From: Micrococcaceae bacterium Sec5.7
GTDB lineage: Bacteria > Actinomycetota > Actinomycetes > Actinomycetales > Micrococcaceae
Reading direction: 5' to 3'
Assembly: GCA_039636785.1 (NCBI GenBank)
Contig: CP144169.1
Coordinates: forward strand, 620,001-684,000
Length of the DNA: 64,000 bases
Shown here: one piece after another, positions 47,993-58,039 of the stretch
Position numbering within the stretch: the stretch's first letter is position 1
Layout: each line of letters starts with the position of its first letter
Made by a program: the position numbers and the translations under genes
Notes under the pieces: generated by a model
Told to the model about the DNA's origin: nothing
The model's database searches: none
What the model saw: the letters and a program-made list of their open reading frames with translations, nothing else

Positions 47993-48988
47993 TTAGCGGA
48001 TGCCCTGCTGGGCAAATTTGAGGGCATCCGTGGCAGCAGCTTTGTCAACGATGGAGGGTCCGGTCAGCACGGGCTGTCCGCCGCCGATCTTGAAGCCGCC
48101 GCGCTTGGTCTGCCAGATGGCGTCGATGGAGCTGTAACCCTGGAGCCACGGCTGCTGGTCGACAGTGAAGATGATCTCCCCGTCGACGATTTTCTGTGCC
48201 AGTTCGGGGTTCATGTCAAAGGAAGCAACCTTCGCCTTGCTGTTGGCAGAGGTAACAGCCTTGAGGATGGTGAGCGTGAAGGGAGCGCCCAGGCCGATGA
48301 TGGCATCGGCATCGGCTGTGGCCTGCAGCTTGGCAGTCACAGTCGAGGAAACCTGTGTCATGTCGGTTCCAGTGACATAGAGGATTTCGGTGGCCGGGAC
48401 CTTCTCCTTGACGCCACCGCACCGTGCTTCCAGCCCCACGTGGCCCTGTTCCTGGATGACGCAGATCGGGTGCTTCAGGCCGAGCGAACTGAGCTTCTCG
48501 CCAACGGCGGCGCCGGCAAGCTTTTCGTTGGATCCGAAGTGGGTGAACGCGCCCAGCTGTGCGGATACGGACTCACCGGCGTTGAGGCTGACTACAGGAA
48601 TACCTGCGTCGGTTGCCTTCTTGAGTGCATCCTTGAGCGCATCAGGCTTCGCCAGCGTGACGGCAATGCCGTCAACTTTCTGGTCCACGGCCTGCTGGAT
48701 GAGCTGCGCCTGCCGGCCGCCCTCAGGATCCGAGGTGTAGAGCAACTCAACGTTGTCCTTCGCGGCGGCTTCCTCGGCACCCTTGCGGACAATGTCCCAG
48801 AAGGTGTCGCCCGCTGCCGCGTGGGTAATGAGTGCGACTTTGAGCCGCGGAGTGCTGACTGCCTGCCCGCCACCGCCAGCATTGCCTGAGTCGGCAGGCT
48901 TGCCGCCAGAGCTGGAACAGGCACTCAGGGCCAGCATGGGTACAACGGCGGCCACAAAAGCTGCCTTCCGCCACGAGAACTTGGTCAC
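47993..48988 (-). CDS. Sugar/polyol-binding lipoprotein (ABC transporter)
   Basis: A 331-residue periplasmic-binding-protein-like (Peripla_BP_4) lipoprotein. Signal peptide ends LSAC, giving lipidated C24, and a Gly/Ser linker follows. LKVALITHAAAGDTFWDIVRKGAEEAA begins the mature domain. The layout resembles inositol- and fructose-type binding proteins. IolR-like boxes upstream point to inositol, but the ligand is not proven. GTG start with AAAGGAG 7 bases upstream. Confidence 0.9.
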   Translation of the reverse strand: MTKFSWRKAAFVAAVVPMLALSACSSSGGKPADSGNAGGGGQAVSTPRLKVALITHAAAGDTFWDIVRKGAEEAAAKDNVELLYTSDPEGGRQAQLIQQAVDQKVDGIAVTLAKPDALKDALKKATDAGIPVVSLNAGESVSAQLGAFTHFGSNEKLAGAAVGEKLSSLGLKHPICVIQEQGHVGLEARCGGVKEKVPATEILYVTGTDMTQVSSTVTAKLQATADADAIIGLGAPFTLTILKAVTSANSKAKVASFDMNPELAQKIVDGEIIFTVDQQPWLQGYSSIDAIWQTKRGGFKIGGGQPVLTGPSIVDKAAATDALKFAQQGIR

Positions 48989-49090
48989 GATTAATCTCCT
49001 TTGATCCGGGCCAAGCCGTACGCTTCAGCGCGCCGGTCGATGAGCCTTCTACAACGATCATGGTGACTCGGCTCACAGATGTCAATAGTT

Positions 49091-49100
49091 TGTCCTGACA
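49091..49100. promoter_or_regulatory. IolR-like operator TGTCCTGACA upstream of the ABC operon
   Basis: A perfect match to the IolR motif known from Corynebacterium glutamicum (KGWCHTRACA, from memory). It lies in TTTGTCCTGACATT, about 103 bases before the binding-protein gene, in the 307-base divergent gap between that gene and the GntR regulator (48989-49295). The same 10-mer recurs at 62556. Confidence 0.7.
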
Positions 49101-49214
49101 TTAGGATGTTTTTACGTAATTCAACTCAATGGAGCCTCAAGACCGAGACCGACAGTACGGAGGCATAGCCTTGACCGGCCAAGAAGCCTGCTATCATCGA
49201 TAAATAAGGCAGTA

Positions 49215-49243
49215 TGTCCTATCAAGCGAACATGCACCTGACA
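49215..49243. promoter_or_regulatory. Two near-matches to the IolR-like operator upstream of iolR
   Basis: TGTCCTATCA (49215-49224) and GCACCTGACA (49234-49243) each differ from KGWCHTRACA at one position and sit 50-80 bases before the GntR gene, consistent with autoregulation. Confidence 0.5.
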
Positions 49244-49295
49244 TACGTGGGTATCCTGGACGCAGGGAACCTCCGCAGCACAAAGGGAGAGCTCA

Positions 49296-50036
49296 ATGGC
49301 GAATCAACTCAATCTCAGTATCGATCGCTCTTCCCCGGTACCCCTCTACCACCAGGTGGTGCAGGGCATTGAGGCCGCCATCCACACCGGGATCCTGACT
49401 CCCGGTAGCCGGCTGGACAACGAAATTGACCTCGCCGCACGGCTCAATCTCTCCCGCCCCACCATGCGCAAAGCCATGGACGAGCTGGTCCGCTCCGGCC
49501 TGCTGGTCCGTAAACGCGGTGTTGGCACCCAGGTGGTTTCCAGCCAGGTCCGCCGCCCGCTGGAGCTTTCCAGCCTCTTTGACGACCTCACAAACAACGG
49601 CAGCAAGCCCACCACCGACGTGCTGAGCTTTTCCCATATCGAGGCCGATGCCGCCACCCGGAAGGCACTGCACCTGACTGAAGGAGCCAGGGTCTACCAC
49701 TTCACCAGGCTGCGGAAGGTGGGAGGCAAACCGTTGGCGCTGATGGAGAACTGGGTCAGGGATGACATCACCCCCATCGATGAAGCACTGCTGGGCTCAC
49801 AGGGCCTCTACGGCATCCTGCGCAATGGCGGAGTGAACTTTCGGCTGGCCTCCCAGCGGATCGGCGCGATGGTGGCCAACGACTACCAGGCCCCGCTGCT
49901 GGAAGCGGAGCCGGGATCTGCGCTGGTGACCATGGAGCGCACCGCGGTGGACGACACCGGCCGGATGGTGGAGACGGGACACCACGTCTACCGTGCGGAT
50001 TCCTACAGCTTTGAAATGACATTAGTCCAGCGCTGA
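49296..50036 (+). CDS. iolR: GntR-family regulator with UTRA domain, IolR-like repressor of inositol genes
   Basis: A 246-residue GntR/HutC-type regulator: winged HTH (about 12-75; PGSRLDNEIDLAARLNLSRPTMRKAMDELV) and UTRA ligand domain (about 95-240; RVYHFTRLRKVGGKPLALMENWV). AGGGAGA precedes the ATG. It sits between the ABC operon and iolB, and matching boxes occur upstream of itself, the ABC operon, iolC and a tautomerase gene. This supports the name IolR, although the ligand is inferred. Confidence 0.82.
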   Translation: MANQLNLSIDRSSPVPLYHQVVQGIEAAIHTGILTPGSRLDNEIDLAARLNLSRPTMRKAMDELVRSGLLVRKRGVGTQVVSSQVRRPLELSSLFDDLTNNGSKPTTDVLSFSHIEADAATRKALHLTEGARVYHFTRLRKVGGKPLALMENWVRDDITPIDEALLGSQGLYGILRNGGVNFRLASQRIGAMVANDYQAPLLEAEPGSALVTMERTAVDDTGRMVETGHHVYRADSYSFEMTLVQR

Positions 50037-50067
50037 ACGCCGGACGTACCGACCGAAAGAGTATTCC

Positions 50068-50970
50068 ATGGCCGACTGGGTATATCCACTGGGAACCGCT
50101 GCCCAAGGCAGCTGGGACGTTTCGCTCGGAACCGCAGACTCCACCATCGAGGTGGAAGGGTGGGCACACACCGGGCTGAAGGTGGCCACGCTGGCCCCCG
50201 GTGCCGCCGTCGAACTCCCCGCAGCGGGCGAGGAACGGATAGTGATCCCGCTCAGCGGAGCATTCACGGCGACCGTGGACGGCCAGGACTTCCAGCTAGC
50301 CGGCCGTGCGAGCGTCTTCAGCGGCACTACGGATGTGCTGTATTCCGGTACGGAAAAGTCCGTGACAGTCAGTTCGTCCGACGGCGGGAGGGTAGCCATT
50401 GCCACCGCCCCGGCCCAGGTCTCGTACCCCACGCGCCTGATTACCGCCGCTGAAACCCCCGTGGAACTGCGCGGCGCAGGCAACTGCTCACGCCAGGTCC
50501 ACAACTTCGGCACACCGGCAGCCCTGGAAGCCGACCGCTTCATCGTCTGCGAAGTCATCACCCCGGCAGGCAACTGGTCGTCCTACCCTCCGCACAAGCA
50601 CGATGAGGAAAAAGAGGGCGAAACGCGTCTCGAGGAGATTTACTACTTCGAGACCCGGGTGGCCACCGTCGCCGGTTCCGTTGCCGGTCCCGGCCCTGAC
50701 GCCGATGCAATCGGCTACCAGCGGGTCTATGCCTCGGACGAACGGCCCATCGATGTCTCGGCAGAGGTGCGCACCGGCGACGTTGTGCTGGTCCCCTACG
50801 GCTGGCACGGACCGGCAATGGCCCCACCCGGCTACGACATGTACTACCTCAATGTCATGGCCGGGCCCGGCCGTGTCCGCGACTGGCTCATCAGCGACGA
50901 TCCCCACCACGGCTGGGTCCGCCAGACCTGGGAGGGCCAGGACCTGGATCCCCGCCTGCCTTTCGGCTGA
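50068..50970 (+). CDS. iolB: 5-Deoxy-glucuronate isomerase
   Basis: A 300-residue IolB with the bicupin pattern. NWSSYPPHKHDEE is the metal-binding cupin motif, followed by LEEIYYFETR and VLVPYGWHGPAMAPPGYDMYYLNVMAGP. It isomerises 5-deoxy-glucuronate to 5-dehydro-2-deoxygluconate in inositol breakdown. It lies 31 bases after iolR on the plus strand, apart from the other iol genes. The ribosome site (GAAAG) is weak, so coupling to iolR is probable. Confidence 0.95.
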   Translation: MADWVYPLGTAAQGSWDVSLGTADSTIEVEGWAHTGLKVATLAPGAAVELPAAGEERIVIPLSGAFTATVDGQDFQLAGRASVFSGTTDVLYSGTEKSVTVSSSDGGRVAIATAPAQVSYPTRLITAAETPVELRGAGNCSRQVHNFGTPAALEADRFIVCEVITPAGNWSSYPPHKHDEEKEGETRLEEIYYFETRVATVAGSVAGPGPDADAIGYQRVYASDERPIDVSAEVRTGDVVLVPYGWHGPAMAPPGYDMYYLNVMAGPGRVRDWLISDDPHHGWVRQTWEGQDLDPRLPFG

Positions 50971-51049
50971 AAACCCTGCCGTTCTGTTGAACCTGTTGCT
51001 GAGTTCCTACGGCATCTGGGTGGAGTGTTGCAGCTAAACAGCAGCGGTC

Positions 51050-52040
51050 TCGACGGCGGCCGGCTGGTTTTCAGAGCCCTGCTCCGGCTTGGCCTCGCTG
51101 GGCGGAGATCCGCTTTGCGTCTGCCGCAGCGAAGGCCATAACACCGAGGCCCAGCAGCGTGATGCCTGCACCTGCCCAGATGGGTGAGGTGTATCCGAGA
51201 CCGGCGGTGATGGTCACACCGCCCAGCCAGGCGCCCAGGGCGTTGCGCACATTGAACGCGCCGATCTTGGCGCCCTACGCCAGGGTGGGAGCGCTTTTGG
51301 CGTACTTCATCATGCGCATCTGCAGACCCGGAACCGTGGCGAAACCGAAGCCGCCCGTCAGCATGATCTGGTTATCGGCTGTCAGCGCGAACACTGCGAG
51401 CACCACCACCAGGACCGAGAGAACCACAGCAGTGTGCGGTCCACGTTGCGGTCCGCCGCCTGCCGCCAAGTGTGTTTCCGATGAAGAGACCTACACCGAA
51501 GACGATCAGGAGCCACGGCACGGTAGTGGCGGAGAAGCCGGAGACGTCAGTCAGGGTAAACGCGATATAGGTGAAGGCGCCGAACATCCCCCCGTAGCCG
51601 AGTACGGTGACCAGGATGGACAGCCAGACCTGCCCGGAGCGGAACGCGCGCAGTTCGCTGCGGAGTCCACCGGGCACGGTGTCGCCGTGGTCGGTCTTGG
51701 GAACCAGTGTGATAATGCCCGCCAAAGCGATAACGCCGATGACGGTGATGGCCCAGAACGTGGAGCGCCAGCCGGTGGCCTGGCCCAGCATGGTGCCGAA
51801 TGGAACGCCCAGGACGTTGGCTGCCGTCAGCCCGGTAAACATGATGGCGATGGCGCCGGCCTTCTTGGTGGGAGCCACCATCTCTGCGGCCACCACTGCT
51901 CCGATGCCGAAGAAAGCACCGTGGGCCAGGGCTGCGATGATGCGGCCGATCATCATCATCCCGTAGTCAGGCGCAACGGCCGAGATCAGGTTGCCGGTAA
52001 TGAACAGCACCAGCAGGACGGCCAGTACCGGCTTCCGCTC
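51050..52040 (-). pseudogene. MFS (DHA1-type) efflux permease, truncated and interrupted
   Basis: On the minus strand coding resemblance begins abruptly near 52040 with LRFERKPVLAVLLVLFITGN and continues through MMMIGRIIAALAHGAFFGIG and LYLLTVL-type helices. The first transmembrane helices are absent. The frame shifts near 51440-51470, resumes with ALTADNQIMLTGGFGFATVP, meets an in-frame stop near 51276 and continues as GAKIGAFNVRNALGAWLGG to about 51050. It directly abuts the iolT stop (52056), so its 5' end was lost in the event that placed iolT there. Non-functional. Confidence 0.85.
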
Positions 52041-52055
52041 GAACCGCAGCGTGTG

Positions 52056-53516
52056 TCAGTTGGCGGGCACTCCTGTGTTGGTGGGCACACCGGCCGCTTG
52101 TTTGAAATGGTGTTCCAGCTCTTCAAGGCTCTTGCCCCTGGTTTCCGGAACAACACGCTTCACCCAGATGATGGCGAATGCCTGCAGTACAACAAAGATC
52201 AGGAACGTTGCGGAGATTCCGATCCAAGACACCATCTGCGGGAAGAAGAACCCGATCAGGAAGTTGATCATCCACAGCACAAAGACGCAGATTCCCATGG
52301 CCACGCCGCGCACGTGCAGCGGGAAGATCTCAGACATGGTCAGCCACGTCACAGTCCCGATGCAGGCCTGCATGGAAGCCAGAAACGTCACCATAAAGAG
52401 CAGGACCAGATAGGCCCGTAGCAGCCCCTCGGGGACAGCGAAGGAAATGATGGCGATGGCCAGCAGCGACGATGCTGTGCCGCACAGGCCAAAGATCAGC
52501 ATGGATTTGCGGGCAATTCTGGTCATCAGGTACATGCCCACAATCACGGCCACTACGGAGGTGATGCCGTTGAGCACATTGGCCAGCAGCGCCCCCTGAT
52601 CGCCGAAGCCGGACGAGGACAGAATCGTGGTGCCGTAGTACATGATGGCGTTGACGCCGCTGATCTGATTTATCACCGCCATCCCCAGCCCAACCACAAA
52701 GATACGGCGGATCCATGGAACTGTCAGATCCTTAACCGTTCCCAGTTTCGACTGGTAGTCCTCGCGGGCAGCCTGCCGCACTTCGTCGAACTCAGCCGAG
52801 ACGTCGACCGCTGCTCGAGTGCTGCGCAGGACAGCCATGACCTCGCCGAACCGGCCCGCCGAGGCCAGCCAACGCGGGCTTTCCGGCAGAACCAGCATGC
52901 CGAACCACAGGATAACGGCAGGCAGCGTGGCAATGACCAGCATCCAGCGCCAGACGTGCATCGATTCCGGGAAGGCATTTCCCAGCACTGCGTTGAAGGT
53001 AAAGGCCAGGAACTGGCCGGTGACAATCATGAGCTCGTTCTGCGTGACGATCCGCCCGCGTTGGGCAGCCGGCGACATTTCGGCCAGATAGACCGGGACA
53101 ATCACCGAAGCCCCGCCCACCGCCAGACCCAGCAAGGTACGGGCTGCAATGAGCGACTCCGTGCTTGGCGCTAATGAACAGGCAATGGTGGCCACAGCAA
53201 AGATCAGCGCGAGGCCCATGATGGTCTTGCGGCGGCCGAACCGGTCAGACAGCCGGCCGGAACCGATTGCGCCGAAAGCCGCCCCGAAGAGGAGAGTCGA
53301 TGTGACCAGCCCTTCAGTGAGCGGCGTCAGGCCAAGATCACGCTGCATGAACGGCAAAGCACCATTGATCACACCGGTGTCATAGCCGAACAACAGGCCG
53401 CCAAAAGTGGAGAAGATCGCCACGCGGCGCATGAATTTCTTCGGGTTGGCCGGGGTCTTGGGGGCAGGGGTCTTGGGGGCCGCGGTCGGGGTCAATACTA
53501 AACTTGAATTCGTCAT
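52056..53516 (-). CDS. iolT: Major facilitator sugar porter, inositol transporter-like
   Basis: A 486-residue sugar-porter family protein with 12 hydrophobic segments. Signatures: [58 protein letters not shown], the central [12 protein letters not shown] and [12 protein letters not shown] near the C-terminus. The N-terminus has a Pro/Lys/Thr repeat ([17 protein letters not shown]). Last gene of the iolC...iolT operon, which supports inositol:H+ symport. Confidence 0.9.
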   Translation of the reverse strand: MTNSSLVLTPTAAPKTPAPKTPANPKKFMRRVAIFSTFGGLLFGYDTGVINGALPFMQRDLGLTPLTEGLVTSTLLFGAAFGAIGSGRLSDRFGRRKTIMGLALIFAVATIACSLAPSTESLIAARTLLGLAVGGASVIVPVYLAEMSPAAQRGRIVTQNELMIVTGQFLAFTFNAVLGNAFPESMHVWRWMLVIATLPAVILWFGMLVLPESPRWLASAGRFGEVMAVLRSTRAAVDVSAEFDEVRQAAREDYQSKLGTVKDLTVPWIRRIFVVGLGMAVINQISGVNAIMYYGTTILSSSGFGDQGALLANVLNGITSVVAVIVGMYLMTRIARKSMLIFGLCGTASSLLAIAIISFAVPEGLLRAYLVLLFMVTFLASMQACIGTVTWLTMSEIFPLHVRGVAMGICVFVLWMINFLIGFFFPQMVSWIGISATFLIFVVLQAFAIIWVKRVVPETRGKSLEELEHHFKQAAGVPTNTGVPAN

Positions 53517-53546
53517 AGTTCCTTAAATGGTGGAAGATCTCGACCG

Positions 53547-54419
53547 CTACAGGACGCTTGAGACGTACTCCTTGATGGTGTTCAGCTGGTAGCGGGATAC
53601 CTCGCGGACGTTCTCATCTTCGGCAAAAACGCTGGAGACCATGACCGTATCGTCGCGGTCCAGGAAGCCGATTTCGGACAGGCCGCCGAAGACCTCATCC
53701 CAATTCACGTCGCCGTCACCGATCTTCAGATGCTGGTGCACGCGCACGGCGTTGCCGGGCGGGTTGGTGATGTAGCGCAGGCCATGCGAGGCATGGTGGT
53801 TCATGGTGTCCGAGATGTGGACCACCCGCAGCCGGTCGCCAGCGGCCTGCATGATGGCCTCCGGGTCATCCTGCATGTGGAACGTGTGCGAGGCCACATA
53901 GGCCATGCCGATGTTCGGCGAGTTGACGCCGCGGATCACTCGTATGGCGGCAAGGCCCTGCTCGACAAAGTCGTCCGGATGCGGATCGATGGCCACGTGC
54001 AGGCCCTCGCGCTCGATGATCGGCAACAGCTCCTCCATGGAGCGGTAGAAGGCCCGCTCGGATTCCTCCGCTTGCTCGGGCCGGCCGCTGAACTCGGAGT
54101 TCATCTGCCGGACCCCCAGGTCCACGGTGATCTGGATGGCGCGCTTCCAGTAGCGGACGGCGGCTTCGCGGGCGTCCTTGTCCGGGCCGGACCAGCGCAG
54201 CACCGGCAACACGGAGGCGATCTCAATGCCCGCATCGGTGCAGGCATTTTTCAGCTGGAGGACGAGGGCGTCGTCGGCCTTGGGGTGGTTGAAGAAGGGG
54301 ATGAAGTCCGGATGCGGCGTCAGCTGCATGTACTTATACCCGAGGTCGGCCACCAGCTGGGGGAACTCCAGCAGGCTGTGGCTGTGGTGAAACGGCGTGG
54401 GGTCGAGCGCAATTTTCAC
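53547..54419 (-). CDS. iolH: Inositol catabolism TIM barrel protein IolH
   Basis: A 290-residue TIM barrel beginning KIALDPTPFHHSHSLLEFPQLV and continuing YMQLTPHPDFIPFFNHPKADD, the pattern of IolH. Metal-site-like segments are HVAIDPHPDDF and VVHISDTMNHHASHG. The GTG at 54419 gives the family start and has GGAG 8 bases upstream. A GTG at 54428 is in frame but overlaps that site. The precise reaction of IolH is not established to my knowledge; an isomerase or epimerase role is expected. Confidence 0.87.
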   Translation of the reverse strand: MKIALDPTPFHHSHSLLEFPQLVADLGYKYMQLTPHPDFIPFFNHPKADDALVLQLKNACTDAGIEIASVLPVLRWSGPDKDAREAAVRYWKRAIQITVDLGVRQMNSEFSGRPEQAEESERAFYRSMEELLPIIEREGLHVAIDPHPDDFVEQGLAAIRVIRGVNSPNIGMAYVASHTFHMQDDPEAIMQAAGDRLRVVHISDTMNHHASHGLRYITNPPGNAVRVHQHLKIGDGDVNWDEVFGGLSEIGFLDRDDTVMVSSVFAEDENVREVSRYQLNTIKEYVSSVL

Positions 54420-54453
54420 GGTGGTCACTCCATTGTGGGTCAGGCGGGAAATC

Positions 54454-54492
54454 GCGGGAGGGGGGGGAAAAATCGCTTCCGCTCCCTCCCGC
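54454..54492 (-). terminator. Hairpin between iolG and iolH
   Basis: GCGGGAGGG (54454-54462) pairs with CCCTCCCGC (54484-54492) around a 21-base loop containing a G-run and an A-run. It is intra-operonic, so partial termination or mRNA processing between iolG and iolH is the more likely role. Confidence 0.45.
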
Positions 54493-54498
54493 TTTTCG

Positions 54499-55512
54499 TT
54501 AGTTGTAAAGCGCAGGCTTGGCGTTCAGAACAACGGCAATCTTCTGGCCGTTCTTCTGCGCCTCGACGCCGGCCTCGCAGCAGGCTGCGGTGGCGTAGCC
54601 ATCCCAGGTGGTGGGGCCTCCGATTTCGCCGCGCAGGGCAGCATCGACCCAGGACTGGATCTCGACGTCGTAGGCTTCTGCGAAACGTTCTTCGAAGCCG
54701 GGGGTGACGTTGCCGCCCCAGCGTCCGGCGCTGCGGGTGTACGGCCCCTTGTCGCCGCCGATGCTCACAATGCCGTCCTCGAAGGAAGCCTGGGTGGCCA
54801 CCTCGTAACCGAATTTCGCATTGACGTAGATCTCGACGTCGGCCAGCACGCCGGACTCCGTCTCGATCAGGACATGCTGCGGATCGTGCTGGCCGGCCGG
54901 GGCATTCTTGGTGGCCTTGCCCAGGCGCACCTGCACGCTGGTGATTTCCTCGCCGGTGAAGAAGCGGATGGCGTCGAACTCATGCACCACGGAGTCGTTG
55001 ATGAGCATTTCGTTGGTGAAGCCGGGGGGCGTGGTTGGGTTGCGGTGCTGGTGGTGCAGCATCAGCAGCTCACCGAGTTCGCGGTCGCGGATCACGCTGC
55101 CCAGAGCGGCGTATTCGGCGTCGAAGCGGCGCATAAAACCGACCTGGACGCGCTTGTGTCCCAGCTTTTCCTCGGCCTGGACGATCTTCCAGGCCGTCGC
55201 CGCATCCGGGGTCAGCGGCTTTTCGCACAGGATGGGGATGTCCTTTGCGATTACCTTGAGCAGGATGTCCTCGTGCAGGAAGCCCGGGGTGGCGATCAGC
55301 ACAGCGTTAACGTCGCCGTTGTTGAGCGCTTCCTCAGCATCGGCCAGGGCGACGGCACCGGGGATGCCTTCGATGGCGGCCTGCGCCCGGGCCAGGTCAA
55401 TGTCGACGACGGCGGCGACTTCTGCGCCGTGAATGCGCTTGTTGAGGCGCTGGATGTGGTCGACGCCCATGCGGCCTGCACCGATGACGGCGACGCGGAG
55501 TGATTCAGTCAT
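54499..55512 (-). CDS. iolG: Inositol 2-dehydrogenase
   Basis: A 337-residue Gfo/Idh/MocA enzyme with LRVAVIGAGRMGVDHIQRLN, PILCEKPLTPDAATAWK, VGFMRRFDAEYAALG and the catalytic NDSVVHEFDAIRFF region. GAAGGACAG precedes the ATG at 55512. In the core operon between iolE and iolH, it oxidises myo-inositol to 2-keto-myo-inositol with NAD. It is the operon's own dehydrogenase; four paralogues lie between 38523 and 45882. Confidence 0.94.
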   Translation of the reverse strand: MTESLRVAVIGAGRMGVDHIQRLNKRIHGAEVAAVVDIDLARAQAAIEGIPGAVALADAEEALNNGDVNAVLIATPGFLHEDILLKVIAKDIPILCEKPLTPDAATAWKIVQAEEKLGHKRVQVGFMRRFDAEYAALGSVIRDRELGELLMLHHQHRNPTTPPGFTNEMLINDSVVHEFDAIRFFTGEEITSVQVRLGKATKNAPAGQHDPQHVLIETESGVLADVEIYVNAKFGYEVATQASFEDGIVSIGGDKGPYTRSAGRWGGNVTPGFEERFAEAYDVEIQSWVDAALRGEIGGPTTWDGYATAACCEAGVEAQKNGQKIAVVLNAKPALYN

Positions 55513-55552
55513 TGTTCTGTCCTTCGATGTTTGGAGATTCTGCGGTGCCTGG

Positions 55553-56485
55553 TCAGCGGACCGCGGTACGGGAGCCGCACGAGAGCAGGTAGTTTCGGGT
55601 GCGCTTGGCGATCGGCATGGGGACGTCGAACGCCACCGGGTACATGTCCTGCTCAACAATGCCGAAGATCGGCCGGTTCAGGCCTTCCACTGCCTCGATG
55701 ACAGCCCGCAGATCCGGCAGCCCGTTCGGCGGTTCGGTCATGACCCCGGCCAGGTTTGCCGCAGCCCAGGTCATGTCTTCCTCATTCACCTTGGCCAGGA
55801 TCTCGGGGTTGATCTGCTTCAGGTGCAGGTAGCCGATGCGTTCCGGGTACTTGCGGATCAGGTCCAGGCTGGAAGCGCCGCAGTACTCGGCATGTCCCGT
55901 GTCCAGGCACAGATTCAGCAGTTCAGGATCCGTCTCCGCCAACAGGTGCTCAATGTCAGCCTGCGCGCCGACATGGGAGTCTGCGTGCGAGTGGAACTGC
56001 TGTTTGAGGCCGAAGTCCTCCAGCAGCACCTTGCCCATCCTGTTGTGGCCGGCGAACAGATCGCCCCACTGCGCGGGGCTCAGCTCCCCGCTCTCCACAG
56101 CCTCACCGGTGACGTCATCACGCCACATGGCGGGGATGACCACAATGTGTTCGCCACCCATGGCCGCGGTGAGCTCGGCTACCTTGCGGGCAGGCTCCCA
56201 GGCGATGCCATACTGTTCGGCACCGCGGTGGAACGCGGTGAAGACGGTGCCTGCGGTGACCAACAGGCCCCGCTGCTTGAGTTCCTCGGCCAGGCGGGCG
56301 GGATCGTTGGGCAGGTAGCCGTACGGGCCCAGTTCGATCCACTTGTAGCCGGACTCGGCAACCTCGTCGAGGAACCGCTCCCACGGCGTCTGCTGGGGGT
56401 CGTCGGCGAACCAGACACCCCAGGAATCCGGTGCCGTGCCGATAATCAGCTTGTTTTCGGTGTCGGTCTTTGCTGCGTCTGTCAT
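55553..56485 (-). CDS. iolE: 2-Keto-myo-inositol dehydratase (IolE)
   Basis: A 310-residue TIM barrel. IIGTAPDSWGVWFADDPQQTP is the IolE N-terminal signature, FHSHADSHVGAQADIEHLL and LCLDTGHAEYCGASSLDLI contribute metal ligands, and HLKQINPEIL and VEQDMYP complete the site. It dehydrates 2-keto-myo-inositol to a diketone intermediate, the step after IolG. Confidence 0.93.
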   Translation of the reverse strand: MTDAAKTDTENKLIIGTAPDSWGVWFADDPQQTPWERFLDEVAESGYKWIELGPYGYLPNDPARLAEELKQRGLLVTAGTVFTAFHRGAEQYGIAWEPARKVAELTAAMGGEHIVVIPAMWRDDVTGEAVESGELSPAQWGDLFAGHNRMGKVLLEDFGLKQQFHSHADSHVGAQADIEHLLAETDPELLNLCLDTGHAEYCGASSLDLIRKYPERIGYLHLKQINPEILAKVNEEDMTWAAANLAGVMTEPPNGLPDLRAVIEAVEGLNRPIFGIVEQDMYPVAFDVPMPIAKRTRNYLLSCGSRTAVR

Positions 56486-56526
56486 GACGGCGCCTACTTT
56501 CTCGGTGCGGGTCTCAGCAGTGAGGC

Positions 56527-58023
56527 TCAGTTGGACGGGAAGTTGTAGGAGGCACCTGAGGCGTGGGTCGGTTCCGGCCAGCGCGAGGTGACAACCTTGC
56601 CGCGGGTGTAGAAGGAGACACCTTCCGGGCCGTACATGTGCTTGTCGCCGAACATTGACGCCTTCCAGCCGCCGAAGGAGTGGTAGGCAACCGGTACCGG
56701 AAGCGGCACGTTGATGCCGATCATGCCCACGGACACCGAGCGCTGGAACTTCCGCGCGTTGGCGCCCGAAGAGGTGAAGATGGCGGTGCCGTTGCCGTAG
56801 GGGTTGGAGTTGATAAGGGCGATGCCTTCGTCCAGGTCTTCAACGCGGACAACAACCAGCACCGGCCCGAAGATCTCCTCGGTGTAGGCGGTCATCTCGG
56901 CCTTGACGTGGTCAATAACCGTGGGCCCTACCCAGAAGCCCTCCTCATGGCCGGGGACCACCAGGTCGCGGCCGTCAACCACCAGCGCGGCACCGGCCAG
57001 CTCGGCCTCGGTGACGATCCGGATAATGCGTTCCCTGGAAGCCGGGGTGATGACCGGACCCATTTCCGCGTCGGGCTCGGTACCGTTGTTGACCTTGACG
57101 GCCAGCGCACGCTCCTCGACCTTCTTGACCAGCAGGTCAGCAGCATCGCCGACGGCGACAGCAACGGAGATGGCCATGCAGCGTTCCCCGGCGGAACCGA
57201 AAGCGGCGGCGGCCAGGTGGTCGGCAGCGTTGTCCAGATCGGCGTCGGGCATGATGATCGCGTGGTTCTTCGCGCCGCCCAGTGCCTGGACGCGCTTGCC
57301 GTGCGCCGTGGCGGTCTCGTGGACGTACTGGGCGATCGGGGTAGAGCCCACGAAAGAGATGCCGTCAACGTCCGGGTGCGTCAGCAGTCCGGTGACCGTC
57401 TCCTTGTCGCCGTGCAGGACCTGGAAGACGCCGTCGGGCAGGCCGGCATCCTTCCACAGCTTGGCCAGCAGCATGGACGCGGAGGGGTCCCGTTCGGAGG
57501 GCTTGAGGATGAAAGCGTTGCCGGTGGCGATGGCCATGGGGGCCATCCACAGCGGCACCATCACGGGGAAGTTGAACGGCGTGATGCCGGCAACGACGCC
57601 CAGCGGTTCGCGGAAGGAGAAGACGTCGATCCCGGTGGAAACCTGGTCCGAGTAATCGCCCTTGAGTAGCTGCGGAATGCCGCAGGCGAACTCGATGACC
57701 TCCAGGCCGCGTCCGATCTCGCCCTTGGCATCGGAGAGAACCTTGCCGTGCTCGGCCGTGATCAGCTCGGCCAGCTCGTCAATATGTGCTGCAACGAGCT
57801 CACGGAACTTGAACAGCACGCCGGTGCGCTTGGCCAGGGAGAAATCGCCCCAGCTGACGGCAGCGGCCTTGGCTGAAGCCACGGTGGCGTCCAGGTCAGC
57901 CTTGTTAGCCAGCCGCAGCTCTGCGGAGACGGCGCCGGTGGCGGGGTTGTAAACGGGCTGGGTGCGGTCGCCAGCGCCTGCAGTCTCGGCACCGTTGATG
58001 AAGTGGTTAATGGTGTTAGTCAT
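56527..58023 (-). CDS. iolA: CoA-acylating methylmalonate/malonate-semialdehyde dehydrogenase
   Basis: A 498-residue aldehyde dehydrogenase of the MmsA/IolA type: ITPFNFPVMVPLWMAPMAI, FVGSTPIAQYVHETA, QALGGAKNHAIIMPDADLD with the catalytic Cys in SAGERCMAISVAV. It converts malonate semialdehyde to acetyl-CoA (and methylmalonate semialdehyde to propionyl-CoA). AAGGAAG precedes the ATG at 58023. It closes the iol pathway after the aldolase. Confidence 0.95.
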   Translation of the reverse strand: MTNTINHFINGAETAGAGDRTQPVYNPATGAVSAELRLANKADLDATVASAKAAAVSWGDFSLAKRTGVLFKFRELVAAHIDELAELITAEHGKVLSDAKGEIGRGLEVIEFACGIPQLLKGDYSDQVSTGIDVFSFREPLGVVAGITPFNFPVMVPLWMAPMAIATGNAFILKPSERDPSASMLLAKLWKDAGLPDGVFQVLHGDKETVTGLLTHPDVDGISFVGSTPIAQYVHETATAHGKRVQALGGAKNHAIIMPDADLDNAADHLAAAAFGSAGERCMAISVAVAVGDAADLLVKKVEERALAVKVNNGTEPDAEMGPVITPASRERIIRIVTEAELAGAALVVDGRDLVVPGHEEGFWVGPTVIDHVKAEMTAYTEEIFGPVLVVVRVEDLDEGIALINSNPYGNGTAIFTSSGANARKFQRSVSVGMIGINVPLPVPVAYHSFGGWKASMFGDKHMYGPEGVSFYTRGKVVTSRWPEPTHASGASYNFPSN

Positions 58024-58039
58024 AGTGAACTTCCTTGGT

